The notes beneath the pieces were generated by a model, which ran no database searches, was not told the DNA's origin, and worked only from the letters and a program-made list of their open reading frames with translations. A program made the position numbers and the translations under genes. From Auriscalpium vulgare (taxonomy: Eukaryota; Basidiomycota; Agaricomycetes; Russulales; Auriscalpiaceae): a DNA stretch of 62,120 nt. How positions within the stretch are numbered: position 1 is the first letter of the stretch; every line of letters begins with the position of its first letter. The stretch covers positions 1 through 62,120 of the forward strand of contig JAHBBC010000069.1 of the NCBI GenBank assembly GCA_019915015.1. The letters are read 5' to 3'. Below, piece after piece: positions 10,590 through 20,716 of this stretch.

Positions 10590-12038
10590 CTAAACCTCCG
10601 ACCTTAGGGGAAACATCTTAATGCCGTCGATCAGCCTCTCCGCCAGACTATCCAGGTACTGCCGACGCTCCTCCTCGCTGAGTTGGTTGACCGCGCGCCC
10701 GTTCAGATCGCGCCACTGGAAGAGCAAACCACTCGTCCATGCTGTGAATGAGTATCTGACCCCCCGAGAAACGAGAATTGTGTTGTAATGGTGGAAGGTG
10801 GCCGACGGGATCCAGATAGGCACTCCCGCGGCGACCTCGAACTCTAGCCCCAGCTCCTCAACGACAAGTCGGCAATCACGCTTGTGGTCAAAATCGCCAA
10901 AAGGTATGATCATGCACCAGCCCGGCCCGAGGTTGAAGAAGTCAACATGTCGGCAACAGGACACATCGCCTATGTTGAAGGCGAACGAGGTGAACGGGTA
11001 GAAGAGGGCCTCGCATCCTGTCTTGTCGGCAATCCAGTCCATAGTGTCTGTGTAGCGGCCGTAGAGTCTCGGCGCTTCGTGTCGGAATATCCCTGAAGTA
11101 TGATGCTCAGCGGTCACAGTACATGAACGTTGGAGGCGGACTCACGCTCGCAATATTCTCGGACGCTTTCTAAGACTTTACGAATATGATCAGCGACACC
11201 CTGATGCTCGAGGTAGTAGGATGACATGCGTGGGGCCTGTATTCGAGTTAACCCGCGTTTTCGGAACCAAGAAAGCTACGCACGGTCTGTGAGCCGCGGT
11301 GGAGGGCGAACCAATGCGTTTTGAAATTCCCCCGCATATTACGCGTGAAGGATGAGGGGAGGTCTTCAAGAAGAGCCGCGGCGGCCATGAGGTCCTTGTT
11401 GATCCATGGAATGGTGGGGTCGGCCGTCGGAGTCCAAGCTCGCACAACCATCAACCGATGTGACGCGTCCCACACCTTGACGCCGACTCTGTTGCATAAG
11501 TCAGCAAAAGATGTCAGGAAATGCGTGCGTGCATAACTTACCCGTTCGCTGCAGGCACGGGGCGCATCAATGGAAGCTCACCCTGTTGGCTCCTCCTGCC
11601 GACGTACGGGCTCTTTGTGTGGATGCGCTTCCCGGCGGTGTCTCCCTGCAAATGGGAAGCTATAGAAACCGCTGTCGAAATGTTGTCGATCTCGCTTCTG
11701 TGACGGTCGATGTAAGCCCTCGTTCGCATCGCCGACTTGGCTCGGTGTCGTCCCACCATATGAGTTGGCCTTGGGACCGGAATGTGGACGGCGCGCAGGC
11801 CAAGGGATTGGACGTCACGCTCCAGGCCAGTCTTAATCGCGTCCACGAGGTTGACTGTATCCACGAGCGGCGTACGGCACGTCTCTTCCTCCCCGTCAGA
11901 CTCCTCGTCTAAAGCCCAGGACACCTTGTCGAATGCAGAGGCCATAAAATGGCTTGACACAATGTCTAGCTCGCCGAAGTCTCGTAGGATGGATCGTGGC
12001 ATAGTAGCACTGTAGCCTGCAATCAAATTATCAGCCAT
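10590..12038 (-). CDS. TET/JBP-like 2-oxoglutarate/Fe(II) dioxygenase
   Basis: This looks like a member of the basidiomycete TET/JBP-type oxygenase expansion, a family related to enzymes that oxidise methylated bases using Fe(II) and 2-oxoglutarate. The last exon (10590 to about 11090) carries the double-stranded beta-helix core. It has the HxD of CRHVDFFNLGPGW, the strand GDFDHKRDCRLVVEELGLEF, a distal His in IPSATFHHYN, and the Arg of GVRYSFTAW. Exon 1 starts at the ATG at 12038 (MADNLIAGYS) and ends near 11538. A ~56 bp intron leads to exon 2 (VGVKVWDASHRLMVV). Between 11225 and 11255 the frame changes by one base with no usable intron (a GT-AG pair there is only 16 bp apart). A normal intron with donor GTGAGT (about 11094-11146) joins the core. 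The enzyme identity is by motif; the substrate is unknown. The frame change may be a lesion or a sequence error. Confidence 0.62.
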
Positions 12039-12130
12039 GCTCTCGCCGTTTAGAATTGTATAATACGAAGGAGGGGCTCGACGCGTCCGCATCCTTGGAT
12101 CCATGGCCGGCTTGCACATATGGCTATATC

Positions 12131-12552
12131 GACAGGATGGATGCATCCACTCTTCGATCGCCCTTGTGCAGCGCTCCATCCGCGTCGCACCGCGTCGCTC
12201 TGCAGGGTGACAGGACGAATGCGTCCACTCTTCACGATACAGCGCAGGCGCTGCGCTACCGCCGGGATGGGACGCGACCGCCATGCCGCATGCAGAAGTC
12301 CTTCCGCGTCGCACCGCGTCGCTCTGCAGGGTGACAGGACGAATGCGACCACTCTTCACAATACAGCGCAGGCGCTGCGCTACCGACGGGGTGGGATGTG
12401 ACCGCCATGCCGCATGTAGACGTCCTTCCGCGTCGCACCGCGTAGCTTTGTGGAGCGACAGGACGAATGCGTCCACTCTTCACAACACGGAGCAAGAGCG
12501 GCGATACCGACAGGATTGGACGCGCGATGCCGACAGCCTGATGAATAGTTGT
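12131..12552 (+). repeat. 124 bp tandem repeat array, about 3.3 copies
   Basis: Units begin at 12181, 12305 and 12429 with CGCGTCGCACCGCGT. Each contains GACAGGACGAATGCG and CCACTCTTCAC. The third unit diverges after its middle. A partial fourth unit precedes at about 12131 (GACAGGATGGATGCATCCAC). The array lies just upstream (minus-strand sense) of the TET/JBP-like gene start at 12038. Confidence 0.85.
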
Positions 12553-12656
12553 GGGGAATGAACGGGCTCACCTGTAGGTCGCCGGCGCGATATGGGCCAG
12601 CCTCTGTACTGGGGGGCGCGGTTATATACCTGAAGAACAATGAGTAAAGGTCGTTC

Positions 12657-12779
12657 ATTGTTATACAGTGCTTGTCCTGGATGTGTGGCCGGTGTCTGCG
12701 CGGTTTCACATCCGTCCGAGTCTGGCATTGTTATACAGTGCGCGTCCTGGATACGTGGCCGCCATCTGCACCGTTTCAA
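12657..12779 (+). repeat. Direct repeat, two copies 70 bp apart
   Basis: ATTGTTATACAGTGC followed by GTCCTGGAT, GTGGCC and CGTTTCA occurs at 12657 and again at 12727. About 53 bp align with around ten differences. Confidence 0.75.
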
Positions 12780-13111
12780 ACTTGAAGCTTGACGAGCCGA
12801 CCGGATTGAGATCCCGTTCGGCAGTTAGCTATTGTTGTCACATTTGTAGGTAGGGCGGGATGGCCATGGGGTCGGAGCTCCGGGGTCAAGCAGCGAGTGG
12901 CGCACCTCCACCCCGACGACCAACGACGCTATGACGCTTCGAGCCGGCTTCATGAATTGGGCATCGGCCATGTGTGGTTATATCGCAAAGCTACTCGTAT
13001 TGTGGGATGACGGGCTGAGGTTGAGCTGCAAGGGCCGCAGGCACTCGGGCACGCCGCGGGGACGCGACGTGTCACATGATGTGCCAGCGCACGCCGGTGA
13101 CCGGTGACGCG
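12780..13111. other. No gene recognised
   Basis: No family, RNA gene or repeat is recognised here. Weak coding-like sequence after 13076 leads into the transporter fragment. Confidence 0.4.
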
Positions 13112-13430
13112 GTGACGGGCCTGAGGCGCGACGGCTGGATCGACTGCTTCCGCCCGCGCCGTATGATCCTCTACCGCACGCTCCTCGGCATGACGCTCCA
13201 GTCGCTGCAGCAGCTTACGGGGGCCAACTACTTCTTCTACTACGGGACGACCATCTTCCAGTCCGTCGGCATCGCGGACTCGTTCGTCACGCAGATCATC
13301 CTCGGCAGCATGAATTTTGGCCGCACGTTCCTCGGGCTGTGGATCAACAACAGGGTGCGTCTCCCCTTCTTCTCTTTCGGGCCAACAGCCGCTCACGTGT
13401 TGTGCAGTTCGGCCGCCGCAGGGTGCTCAT
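13112..13430 (+). pseudogene. Hexose transporter (MFS sugar porter) fragment
   Basis: This covers about 85 residues from the middle of a fungal hexose transporter, the proton-linked or facilitative sugar permeases of the plasma membrane. After GWIDCF comes YRTLLGMTLQSLQQLTGAN, the transmembrane-7 QQ-x-x-G-x-N signature, then YFFYYGTTIFQSVGI and a further hydrophobic segment. A GT-AG intron (about 13353-13406) joins LWINNR to FGRRRVLI, the conserved loop motif after transmembrane helix 8. The match ends abruptly at about 13430 in mid-exon, where SNF2 helicase sequence begins. Neither N- nor C-terminal parts of the transporter are in the window. Because the intron is retained, the fragment came from DNA, not from an mRNA copy. 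Confidence 0.8.
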
Positions 13431-13888
13431 CACCGCCAGACTCTGCGAAGATTCGCAAGATCGTGGAGCTGTTGATTGATATTAGCAAGCGCAAGGACGA
13501 GGATGGCGAGCCGCGGCGCGAGAAGACCATCGTGTTCTCGCAGTTCACGTCCATGCCGAACCTCATTGAGATATTCCTCAAGGACACTGGTATACGTTTC
13601 TGCCGATGTGCGTGCTCCGTTTTGCGTCTCTGTGATTATCTCTGATGCATCGGACTGCTGGCAGATGACGGGAGCATGACGAAGGCGGAGCGCGAGGCCA
13701 GCATCCACAAGATCAAGACGAGTCTCAGCACGGACGTCATACTCAATCTCGTTCAAGGCAGACAGCGCCGGTACGCTCGACGCCACGCTTGCGCGCCTCC
13801 ATCACATTACTGACGTCTGCCAGGCCTGAACCTCACAGCGTGCAACAACGTGATCCTCATTGACATTTGGTGGAACCCTGCCCTCGAG
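13431..13888 (+). pseudogene. SNF2-family helicase C-terminal fragment
   Basis: This is a fragment of the second RecA lobe of an SNF2/Rad5-type DNA translocase. It contains KIRKIVELLIDISKRKDEDG, EKTIVFSQFTSM (motif IV region), DDGSMTKAEREASI, GLNLTACNNVILID and WWNPALE (the motif V-VI approach). Two introns are preserved: 13590-13664 and 13771-13823, both GT-AG. One extra base before the second intron shifts the frame of the expected FKAGSAG. The sequence begins mid-exon at the transporter junction and stops at a donor-like GT at 13889, just before Sfi1-like coding sequence. The ATPase lobe is absent, so it cannot be active. Confidence 0.82.
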
Positions 13889-13920
13889 GTGCGCTCTTGC
13901 CTTCTGCGTTCCTTCCCCAG

Positions 13921-16900
13921 CTGACCTTCATCGATGCCGTCATTGCACGCGCCTCTCCCTCAGAGACCACTTTCCTCAACGTCTTCAAGGGGTACAACAC
14001 AGTGCTACAGGAGCGCGGGCTCGACCCCGGCAGCGAGGTCTTCTACTACAGCAAGCTGCTCAAGCTCGGCACGCTCAAGGGCGCGAACTGGGGCGACAAG
14101 TGGCGCGCCGTGAAGGCACAGAATGGGTACGCGGGCCCGTCGAGCGTGAAGTTGAAGAAGTTGACGTCGATCCCACCCGCCCCCGCCGCCTGCGATGAGC
14201 ATGCCCAAGGCGTCCGCAGCCCGCTTGCTGGCCCGCCTGCGAGCTTTAAATCATCGTAGACCCGACTCCGCAGAGTCTGTCGCAGACGATGCGACCGAGG
14301 CAGCGACAGAAGACACAGAATTCGATTTCCCCCAGACCCGCCGCCGGCCGACTTCCCCGTCGCAGCTCACCAGCAGAACAAACTCCCTCGGCCTCGACAT
14401 CGACGGCTATGCTGGATCGTATCCCACGCCCAAGTCAGCGTCAAGACCCATCCCCGCTCGACATCCTCAGACGCGGCACCTTGAAGCCGGCCAATCCGCA
14501 CCATCCCTCTCCTCGATGTCTAGACCAGCTCCTCGGAATGGCGTTCCTGCGTCGCAGCCCATCTTTCCGCGGACTAGACGTCCGTCTATCTCCAGTGCAT
14601 CTCCGCCCAAGACCGTCGCACGCCCACCCGAACGCAAAAGCGTCGTCAACGAGGACAATGCGTGGAACAAGATCCGCATGGCGCAGGATGAGAAAGACGC
14701 AGATCGCTTCCGGAACGAGCGACTCTTGGAGCGTTGTCTCGACGTATGGAAACAGGGCATCGACTGGGTCACAGTACGCCTCTCATTTACTCCATCTATT
14801 CCTTGTTTTGACCCTCCCCACCCTCAGACTACCACCGAGCAGATTGACCACGCCCGACACACCCTCATCCTCCGCCGCAGCGTCCAGACATGGCGTCTCC
14901 GCCTCCAAGAGCGGCGTGCGCTCGAGCAGCGCGTCGACGGCTTCACGTCCAAGATGCGCACCAAGCACGCGTTCGCGGCATGGCGAGATGCACTGCAGGC
15001 GAAACGCGCAGCAGACTGGCGGCGTGACATGCGAGTGAAGATGAAAACCGTGCGCGAGACCCGCGAGGCGAAGATGCGCAAGGACGCGTGGGCGCGCTGG
15101 CGCCAGCTGTATCAGTCGCGACTGTCGCGCCAGCACTACGCACAGCGCCTCGTTCTGCGCTTCGTGACCCGGTGGAGGGAGAAGCTCGCGGGTTTAGACC
15201 GCTTGGAGGAGGCGGCAGACGGCTTTGTCGCGCGGAGGGAGAAGAGAGTGTTGATGTCGAGCTTGGATGCGTGGAGGACGGCGGGGGAGATGAGGGGGTT
15301 GGAGGCGGCGTTGGCAGCGAAGGTGGCCATGCGGACGGTTCGAGAGGCGTTTGCACTGTGGAGGAGTCAAACGTGAGCCCCATGACTTTTCTCTCTCCCG
15401 ACTTCACTGATTCTCGTCTGCAGGCACGATCTGCAGGCAGCTGACACAGCGCACGACGCGCTTCTGCTCAAATTCACGGTTCAAAAATGGAAAGGCGCGC
15501 TGACGCGAATACGGGTGTGTTTCTCTGCATCAATGCGACGCTACACCGCTAATGCTGTACCAGGCTATGGAGCGCCGAGCGGACAAGCACGTCGCGCGAC
15601 AGGACGACATCCTGGTGATGGCCGTCTCGCGGGTCTGGAGAGCCCACGAGCGTGGGAGGCTGCTGGAGCGCGTACGCGACGTGCGCGTGCTCCGGCGGAC
15701 GATGGACGCGTGGAAGAAACGCAAGCGACAGCAGGAGGAGCTGGAAGGTCGGTCCCGCTGCCCGAAACTTCTCCCCACTTCCTGATGCATTTTCACAGTG
15801 CAGGCGCAGAATTTCTACCTGCGCTCGGGAACAAATGTCGTCTCCTCCGCTGTCGCAGCATGGCGCGAGCGCCGGGTGCACGTCGAGCAGGCGACCGCGC
15901 TCGCGGTCGAATACAGCAACTTGCAGCTGCAGTACCGTATGCTCCGTGCATCGGCTCCTCCTGCGCGCGAAGATCGACATGCAGAGGCAGGCAGGCAAGC
16001 GCGCAAAGGTGCAGACGAAAAAAAGTATGGATGCGGCGCTGGGTCGCAAAGCTGCAGGAACGTCGACACGAGAAGATGCTGCAGGAGATGGAGCGGCGGA
16101 AGTTGACGCAGCTGTTCATCGGTAAGCTCTTGAGACTTGAGAGAGGATACGAAACTCACGGATAGTCGCAGCGTGGAAAGACAAGGCACTCCGACAGCGC
16201 AGGCTCAGGCTTGCCGAACAGGAGGTCGAAGTGCGCGTCGTTACAGTATGTCGTATCTCTTTTCTGTGTCTGCAATGATCTAACTAGCTTACTACATCAG
16301 CGTGTCCTTCGTGACTCCATGACCCACTGGACAAACCGCGTCATCGATCTGAAAGTTCGCGAGATTGAAGTAGCGAAGCGAAGCGATCGAATTCTTCAGC
16401 TGTAAGCTCGTATCGCGTGGTCCATATAAACTTCCACTAATAATTGGTCGCAGGGCGGTCTTCGACAAGTGGAAGGCGCTCCTTGTGCGCCATGCAGAGG
16501 AGCTGAGCCTGATGGAGAGCCATCAACACATCAAGCGCGATGGTAAGCCCGTCGACTCGTTTATTTCACCATCTTGGTGCAAACTGTTTGCAAATTTTAG
16601 AGCTCATCCGGCGGACATTCCACAAGTGGCTTGTCGCGGCGGCCCGTGGCGCGCGCAATTGTCGCATGAGCCTGCAGGAGAGGGAGGACGAAATGAAATG
16701 GTTCGTCCTCGCTGCCGCATGGGACAAGTGGCGCGGCAGATTTCAGACAGAGAAGCTCCTCCCCCTCGTGAGTGCTCTGCATCCCTTGCTCCAGCAGGCT
16801 TGTTGCTTATGCTCGCCTCGTAGGAGCGCATGTTTGGTCTGCAGAATCAGAACGGTCTCATGTACCGCTCGTTCCTTACCTGGCATTCGAGGACCAAGGT

Positions 16901-17294
16901 ATGGTTCAGAGTATAGTGTAAAACTACTTCAGTGATGTGCTGACGCTGGCATCGACAGTCTCTGCCTGCTATACAGTTCCACACAGCGCAGACAAAAATG
17001 CGCTTCTGGAAGATATGGCGGGATGCCATGGCGAAAGCGCTTATGGCCAAGAAGGCTCGTGAGGCAGACAGCAAGGCAGCTGTGTTCGTCTTTTATCGTC
17101 CGCCATTGCTATGCACTATACTTACGATCTCAACAGCGAAAGCGTTCGAGAAGTGGCTGCAAGCTCATCGCACGAAGATTGCCCTTCGAGCTGTCGCGTG
17201 CGTATTCGACGTCCTCGATTATTTTTGCCTGACTGATGAGCGCCTGAGCAGTCGCGCTCGTTACATGCGCCTTCCTACAACGTCATCCACTTGA
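13921..17294 (+). CDS. SFI1-like spindle pole body (centrin-binding) protein, 5' end replaced
   Basis: Sfi1 proteins form long helices that bind centrin at spindle pole bodies. The conserved N-terminal block is present: LTFIDAVIARASPSETTF, VFKGYNTVLQERGLDP, YYSKLLKLGTLKGANWGDKW. A linker and a series of W-containing helical repeats follow (AFAAWRDALQAKRAADWRR, ARWRQLYQSRL, SLDAWRTA, MDAWKKRK, and further units to about 17280). About 14 exons are joined by introns, for example 14774-14827, 15373-15423, 15515-15563, 15748-15803, 16122-16171, 34-60 bp each. The normal first exon is missing; the first block starts straight after a CCCCAG acceptor at 13920. The frame changes near 14195. A 2-base loss near 15950 removes part of a repeat Trp codon, and an extra A in an A7 run at 16018-16024 shifts frame again. 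Stop at 17292-17294; an alternative frame stays open to about 17436. Confidence 0.82.
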
Positions 17295-17781
17295 CCTGCC
17301 GTCGCCGTCCGGCAACCACAGCCGCAGGCCTCCACCTCCCGCATCCCGCCCGCCCGCAAACTCGCACGGCCCGCGCCTCTCGAAACCGACACCGAGCACG
17401 ACACGGACACCCGGTGGGCGGCGGGCGCGCGAGTAGGAAAGCCGCAGGGGGCGTGCACCATCTGCAGACATGGGTGATCAGCGCAAGCGGTTGACGTCGC
17501 ATAGAGCGTGAGGATTCGAACGCAGTGAAGGTGCCGCGGCAGGGAGTTATGGCTGGGCACGAGGGTACGGAGACAGAGGCGCTCGGACAATCGACTGGGT
17601 GCGCGCCAGTTTGCAGGCCGCTCTGAGCCTCTGACGTCGCGGCGCCATGAATACCATCACAGCCTCTAACATTTTTTCATACACTATGCTGTCTTCACTT
17701 CCGCACGACATGGCTGGATTGTGCTCAGTACAAGAGGTCTTATCTATCAAGTTATTCTAGGCATCAATGCTCGCAGTTCGT
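17295..17781. other. Intergenic, no gene recognised
   Basis: The first ~140 bp are Pro/Arg-rich in one frame and could be the original Sfi1 C terminus. After 17440 no gene, RNA or repeat is recognised. Confidence 0.45.
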
Positions 17782-18904
17782 CTACTGCTCAGTCATAATC
17801 GCCGACTCCTCCTCACTCTCTAGACTCTCCTTCAATCTCTTGAACGTTATGCCTGTGTTCATAATGCGCTGCATCTTGCGCTTAGCTGGGCTCCTCGCAA
17901 TGGTAGGGTTGATGATCTGAAAAAGGTAAAATCTTGTATCCTGGCGTTACAGAGCTTGACTCACCGCATCTAGCTCTGCCGCCGTACGCAAGAGCATGAC
18001 GTGCTTCAGGTCATAATGAATGCTGGTAACAGGTGCGTCCGCAGGAGTTCTGCCACGATGGACTGCTATGTCGATTGTAACGGCGACGTCCACGAAATCT
18101 CCTTTGTTGAAGATGATAGAGTCGCATTCCCGTCCTTCGGTCTCGGACACGCGACATCCGAACACAGTCTTATCAACCACGCGCCAACGAGCGGCCACCG
18201 ACGGCGTAAGTCGCTTTGGGTCGTCCGACGCGGTCACTACTGATTCGGGGGCCGGGTCCATACCTGCCACCCTGGTGAAGACGCGTCGACTGCAATATAT
18301 AGGCCCGGGGGAATGCGGCTGAGCACATCTCTCACTGCGACAACCCAATCTCTTAAGTATGAACGTCTGAACCTCAGTCAGCGACGGTCGCTGATGGTTG
18401 AAGCTCTCTTCAAAAGGTCCCGGCTCGAGCATTGCGAACTGCGTAGCCTTGCACGCGTTTTTTTCTGTTCTGAATTACTTGCATGGTAAGTATCCGGCAT
18501 TCATGCTCTTACTACTAAAACCCACCCGTCCCAGGTACCAAGTGTGGCAAGGTTGTGCGCTCCCAAGATTCCTTGCAGGCGGACAGTTATTTGATACAGA
18601 TCCCTGCTGTCGTCTGGGTCCAGGTCGCTGCCTTCACCGTCTATGTGAACGAACAAATGCTGACGGGATAGATCTCGACTAGAAAGATGCGGTGCGACTT
18701 GAGACCAGAGCGCAATATTCTCTAGTCCGCGCGGCACAATTTCCCATTCCTCCATGCTATCTTTCTCCAACAAGTCCATCGGCCATTGACCGATTCCGCC
18801 GGGCCACATGTCGCGTACCAGACGGGTTTCTTTTTCGTCTCGTCGGCCGTCAGCTCATGTCTGAGCAGTACGATGAAATTTGACGAACCTTGGATGAATG
18901 ACAT
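17782..18904 (-). pseudogene. Unknown-family gene with several frame changes
   Basis: I do not recognise this family. Translation starts at the ATG at 18904 (MSFIQGSSNFIVLLRHELTA), 32 bp downstream of a TATA-like box. Recognisable coding blocks are IGQWPMDLLEKDSMEEWEI, LFVHIDGEGSDLDPDDSRD, a GT-AG intron (18470-18525) leading to RPSLTEVQTFILK, WVVAVRDVLSRIPPGLYIAV in another frame, then RWRVVDKTVFGCRV and FVDVAVTIDIAVHRGR. A last intron (17917-17964) joins the basic C-terminal exon (SPAKRKMQRIM), ending in TAG at 17782. At least three frame switches (near 18815, 18350 and 18250) lack usable introns, so the copy is probably degraded. It is divergently paired with the plus-strand gene at 19127. 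Confidence 0.55.
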
Positions 18905-18935
18905 CACGAACACTATGTTTGGGTTAGAGCGGTGC

Positions 18936-18946
18936 GATTTATATAT
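18936..18946 (-). promoter_or_regulatory. TATA-like box for the minus-strand gene
   Basis: On the minus strand this reads ATATATAAATC, about 32 bp before the ATG at 18904. Confidence 0.55.
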
Positions 18947-19080
18947 CTCCCTCTTAATCTTATCAATCAGCACTCAGGCTGCTTGATGACTGGCGTTTGG
19001 CAAGACCGGCTTTCCAAGCTTTGCGTCAGACGGAAAATGACTCATGTTCCTGGGCGCGGCTGACAAACTCTGCCGCGGCG

Positions 19081-19088
19081 TATATATT
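19081..19088 (+). promoter_or_regulatory. TATA box for the plus-strand gene
   Basis: TATATATT after GGCG, 38-46 bp upstream of the ATG at 19127. Together with the box at 18936-18946 it makes a ~220 bp divergent promoter. Confidence 0.6.
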
Positions 19089-19126
19089 ATCAGGTGGCGT
19101 TGTCGCTCAGACGCAACTCACTGACA

Positions 19127-19931
19127 ATGGTCGCAGGTAATAGCAAGCGTAAAGAAATTGGAGACGAGAACCCCGGCTCTACGAAAAAGCCTCGTGTGAC
19201 CAGGGGTCGTCCGACGGAGTCAGCGGCCGATGGTGAGAGGTGAGTGCGTTCTAGCTTTTACACCATCCACGCTGACTCCTTATCGACAGCCCCGACAATT
19301 TCGTGATGGAAACTGCGTTCGAGGAGCACTCCGATGATGAGTGAGTCTCGCCGCCTGTCTCGTCCCTGCTCAGTTCCCTTACAATTCGCTCAGAAAGGGC
19401 ACGCCCTCTACTCTGCCGGATGATGCGCGTGCCACTGAGTCGGTGAATTGATGTGGATCCACATTGTGTCTAATCCTTTGCAGGGAGACGCTACCTGTTG
19501 TCGAAGCGGCTGTACAGGAAGCTCAGCCCTCTGTCTCTGCTCCCCCTGTCCTCTCGACTGGGAGTGACGTCCAGCTTGGGGACATCCCGCGCAGACCCCT
19601 TCTGTCAGAGCCGCTCCGACGGTAAGCGACTCTCACCATACGTATTGAGTCGTACTGACGGACCCACGAATCAGCCGTCTGCAGGGATTCATCAACTTCA
19701 CCTCCGACAAGGACAACACATATTCTGTGACTAAATTACCTACAGACTTGACATGGGGCCCGTCCGGCGGCCCCAATGCCAATAACGTGTGCCGGGCGGG
19801 CTCCAACATCCCGGTCGTAGTCTGGCATGTCGGTGAAGTCGTCAAATTTTGGTTTTTCAAGCAGAATGGAGATCCCGCGGACAACGTCTCCCTGACCGTC
19901 GATCCATTGATATCTAACGCGAAGACCGCGG
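19127..19931 (+). pseudogene. Unknown multi-exon gene, 5' part, interrupted by gypsy element
   Basis: No family is recognised. The gene model is clean. The ATG at 19127 starts a basic, NLS-like N terminus (KRKEIGDENPGSTKKPRVTR), with acidic segments in exons 2 and 3 and a Pro/Val-rich exon 4. Exon 5 has RLQGFINFTSDKDNTYSV, then GSNIPVVVWHVGEVVKFWFF and DNVSLTVDPLISNAKTA, alternating strands suggestive of a beta-sandwich. Four GT-AG introns (starting near 19239, 19340, 19442 and 19620) all preserve phase, so this part shows no lesion before the retrotransposon enters at 19932. The frame resumes in phase after the element as AAASRELSMEFAGALH (33005 onward). It may be an accessory gene of the adjacent transposon or an unrelated host gene. 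Confidence 0.62.
19926..19931 (+). repeat. Candidate gypsy target duplication, left (CCGCGG)
   Basis: This matches 33005-33010 (CCGCAG) at five of six positions. Deleting one copy with the element restores an open frame, which supports the pairing. Confidence 0.55.
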
Positions 19932-20588
19932 TGATACGCTATCACCCGGGACGGACCCTAGCGGGGCGTGCGGCGAGTGCCTCACAGGACAACAACCACC
20001 AACACTGCCTCCTATACGTCGCGATCCAGTCCGGGTGACTAGTCTTGCTGAGGGGGGAAGGTGTTCGTGTCGCTGTTGCGCTTCGTGCCCTCCCCGCGGT
20101 CGTGCGGGGCCACCTCCTACCGCCTAAACACCAAACTAAACACTCACCTGCCTGGGGATGCCCTCTACGGGATCCTCCTCCGAGTGCTTCGCACCCGTGT
20201 GCGAAGCGTCCGCCTATGGGCCGTCGCACCCCCTCTTGCCTGTCCGCCTGCCTACCTGTTCCCACATCGGTGGGGTCCTTCCTTCCTAAGTCTGGTAGCG
20301 CCTCAGGCTACAGTTTCTGTGAGGTAAAGGGTGTGGGTGGCTTGCGCCGCCCACAGGTTGATTGGGTTGCTACGTCTCGCGCAGCTCCCTAAGTAGTGGC
20401 TCTACCTACGTCGCTAAGCCCTCCCGATCTAGCCCGTTCCGGTGATCCGTTCCGTCGCCAGTCCCGGTTGCTCCTGGGTCGCCGGACCACGTTCCCATCA
20501 CCCCCGCTCCCGCGACCCTGCGCCTCGCATGCTGCTTCCCCGTCTCGCGACGTCTCGCTACACGCTTGCCCGCGGCCTGAACCTATCA
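19932..20588 (-). repeat. 3' LTR of the gypsy element (657 bp)
   Basis: In the plus direction it begins TGATACGCTATCACCC and ends CTGAACCTATCA, giving TG...CA ends in either orientation. It is nearly identical to 32351-33004 and to the inverted solo copy at 37223-37868. Confidence 0.93.
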
Positions 20589-20607
20589 TTTCTCCCCCCA
20601 ACTGAAA
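20589..20607 (-). other. Polypurine tract next to the 3' LTR
   Basis: On the minus strand this reads TTTCAGTTGGGGGGAGAAA directly before the LTR, the position and composition expected of the plus-strand primer. A 17 bp identical core recurs at 25865-25881. Confidence 0.85.
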
Positions 20608-20647
20608 CTGCAACTGTCCCCAGTTGCCAGGAACCGTGCGGAAGCGG

Positions 20648-20656
20648 CATATAAGG
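20648..20656 (+). promoter_or_regulatory. TATA box of cargo gene A
   Basis: GCATATAAGG lies about 65 bp upstream of the ATG at 20717, in sense with the cargo gene and antisense to gag-pol. Confidence 0.55.
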
Positions 20657-20716
20657 GCTCGCGACCTTTCGCGATAACGTCGCTTGTAGCATCCCTTTGC
20701 CGATTTCTGTCCCGCG

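Noticed and set aside
11233..11248. GT-AG pair as an intron in the oxygenase gene
   Set aside because: Only 16 bp long, below any workable intron length; a frame lesion or sequence error is more likely.
13889..13920. 32 bp intron joining SNF2 to SFI1
   Set aside because: Has GT and AG ends but is shorter than the other introns here (45-75 bp) and lies at the gene-fragment junction; splicing cannot be assumed.
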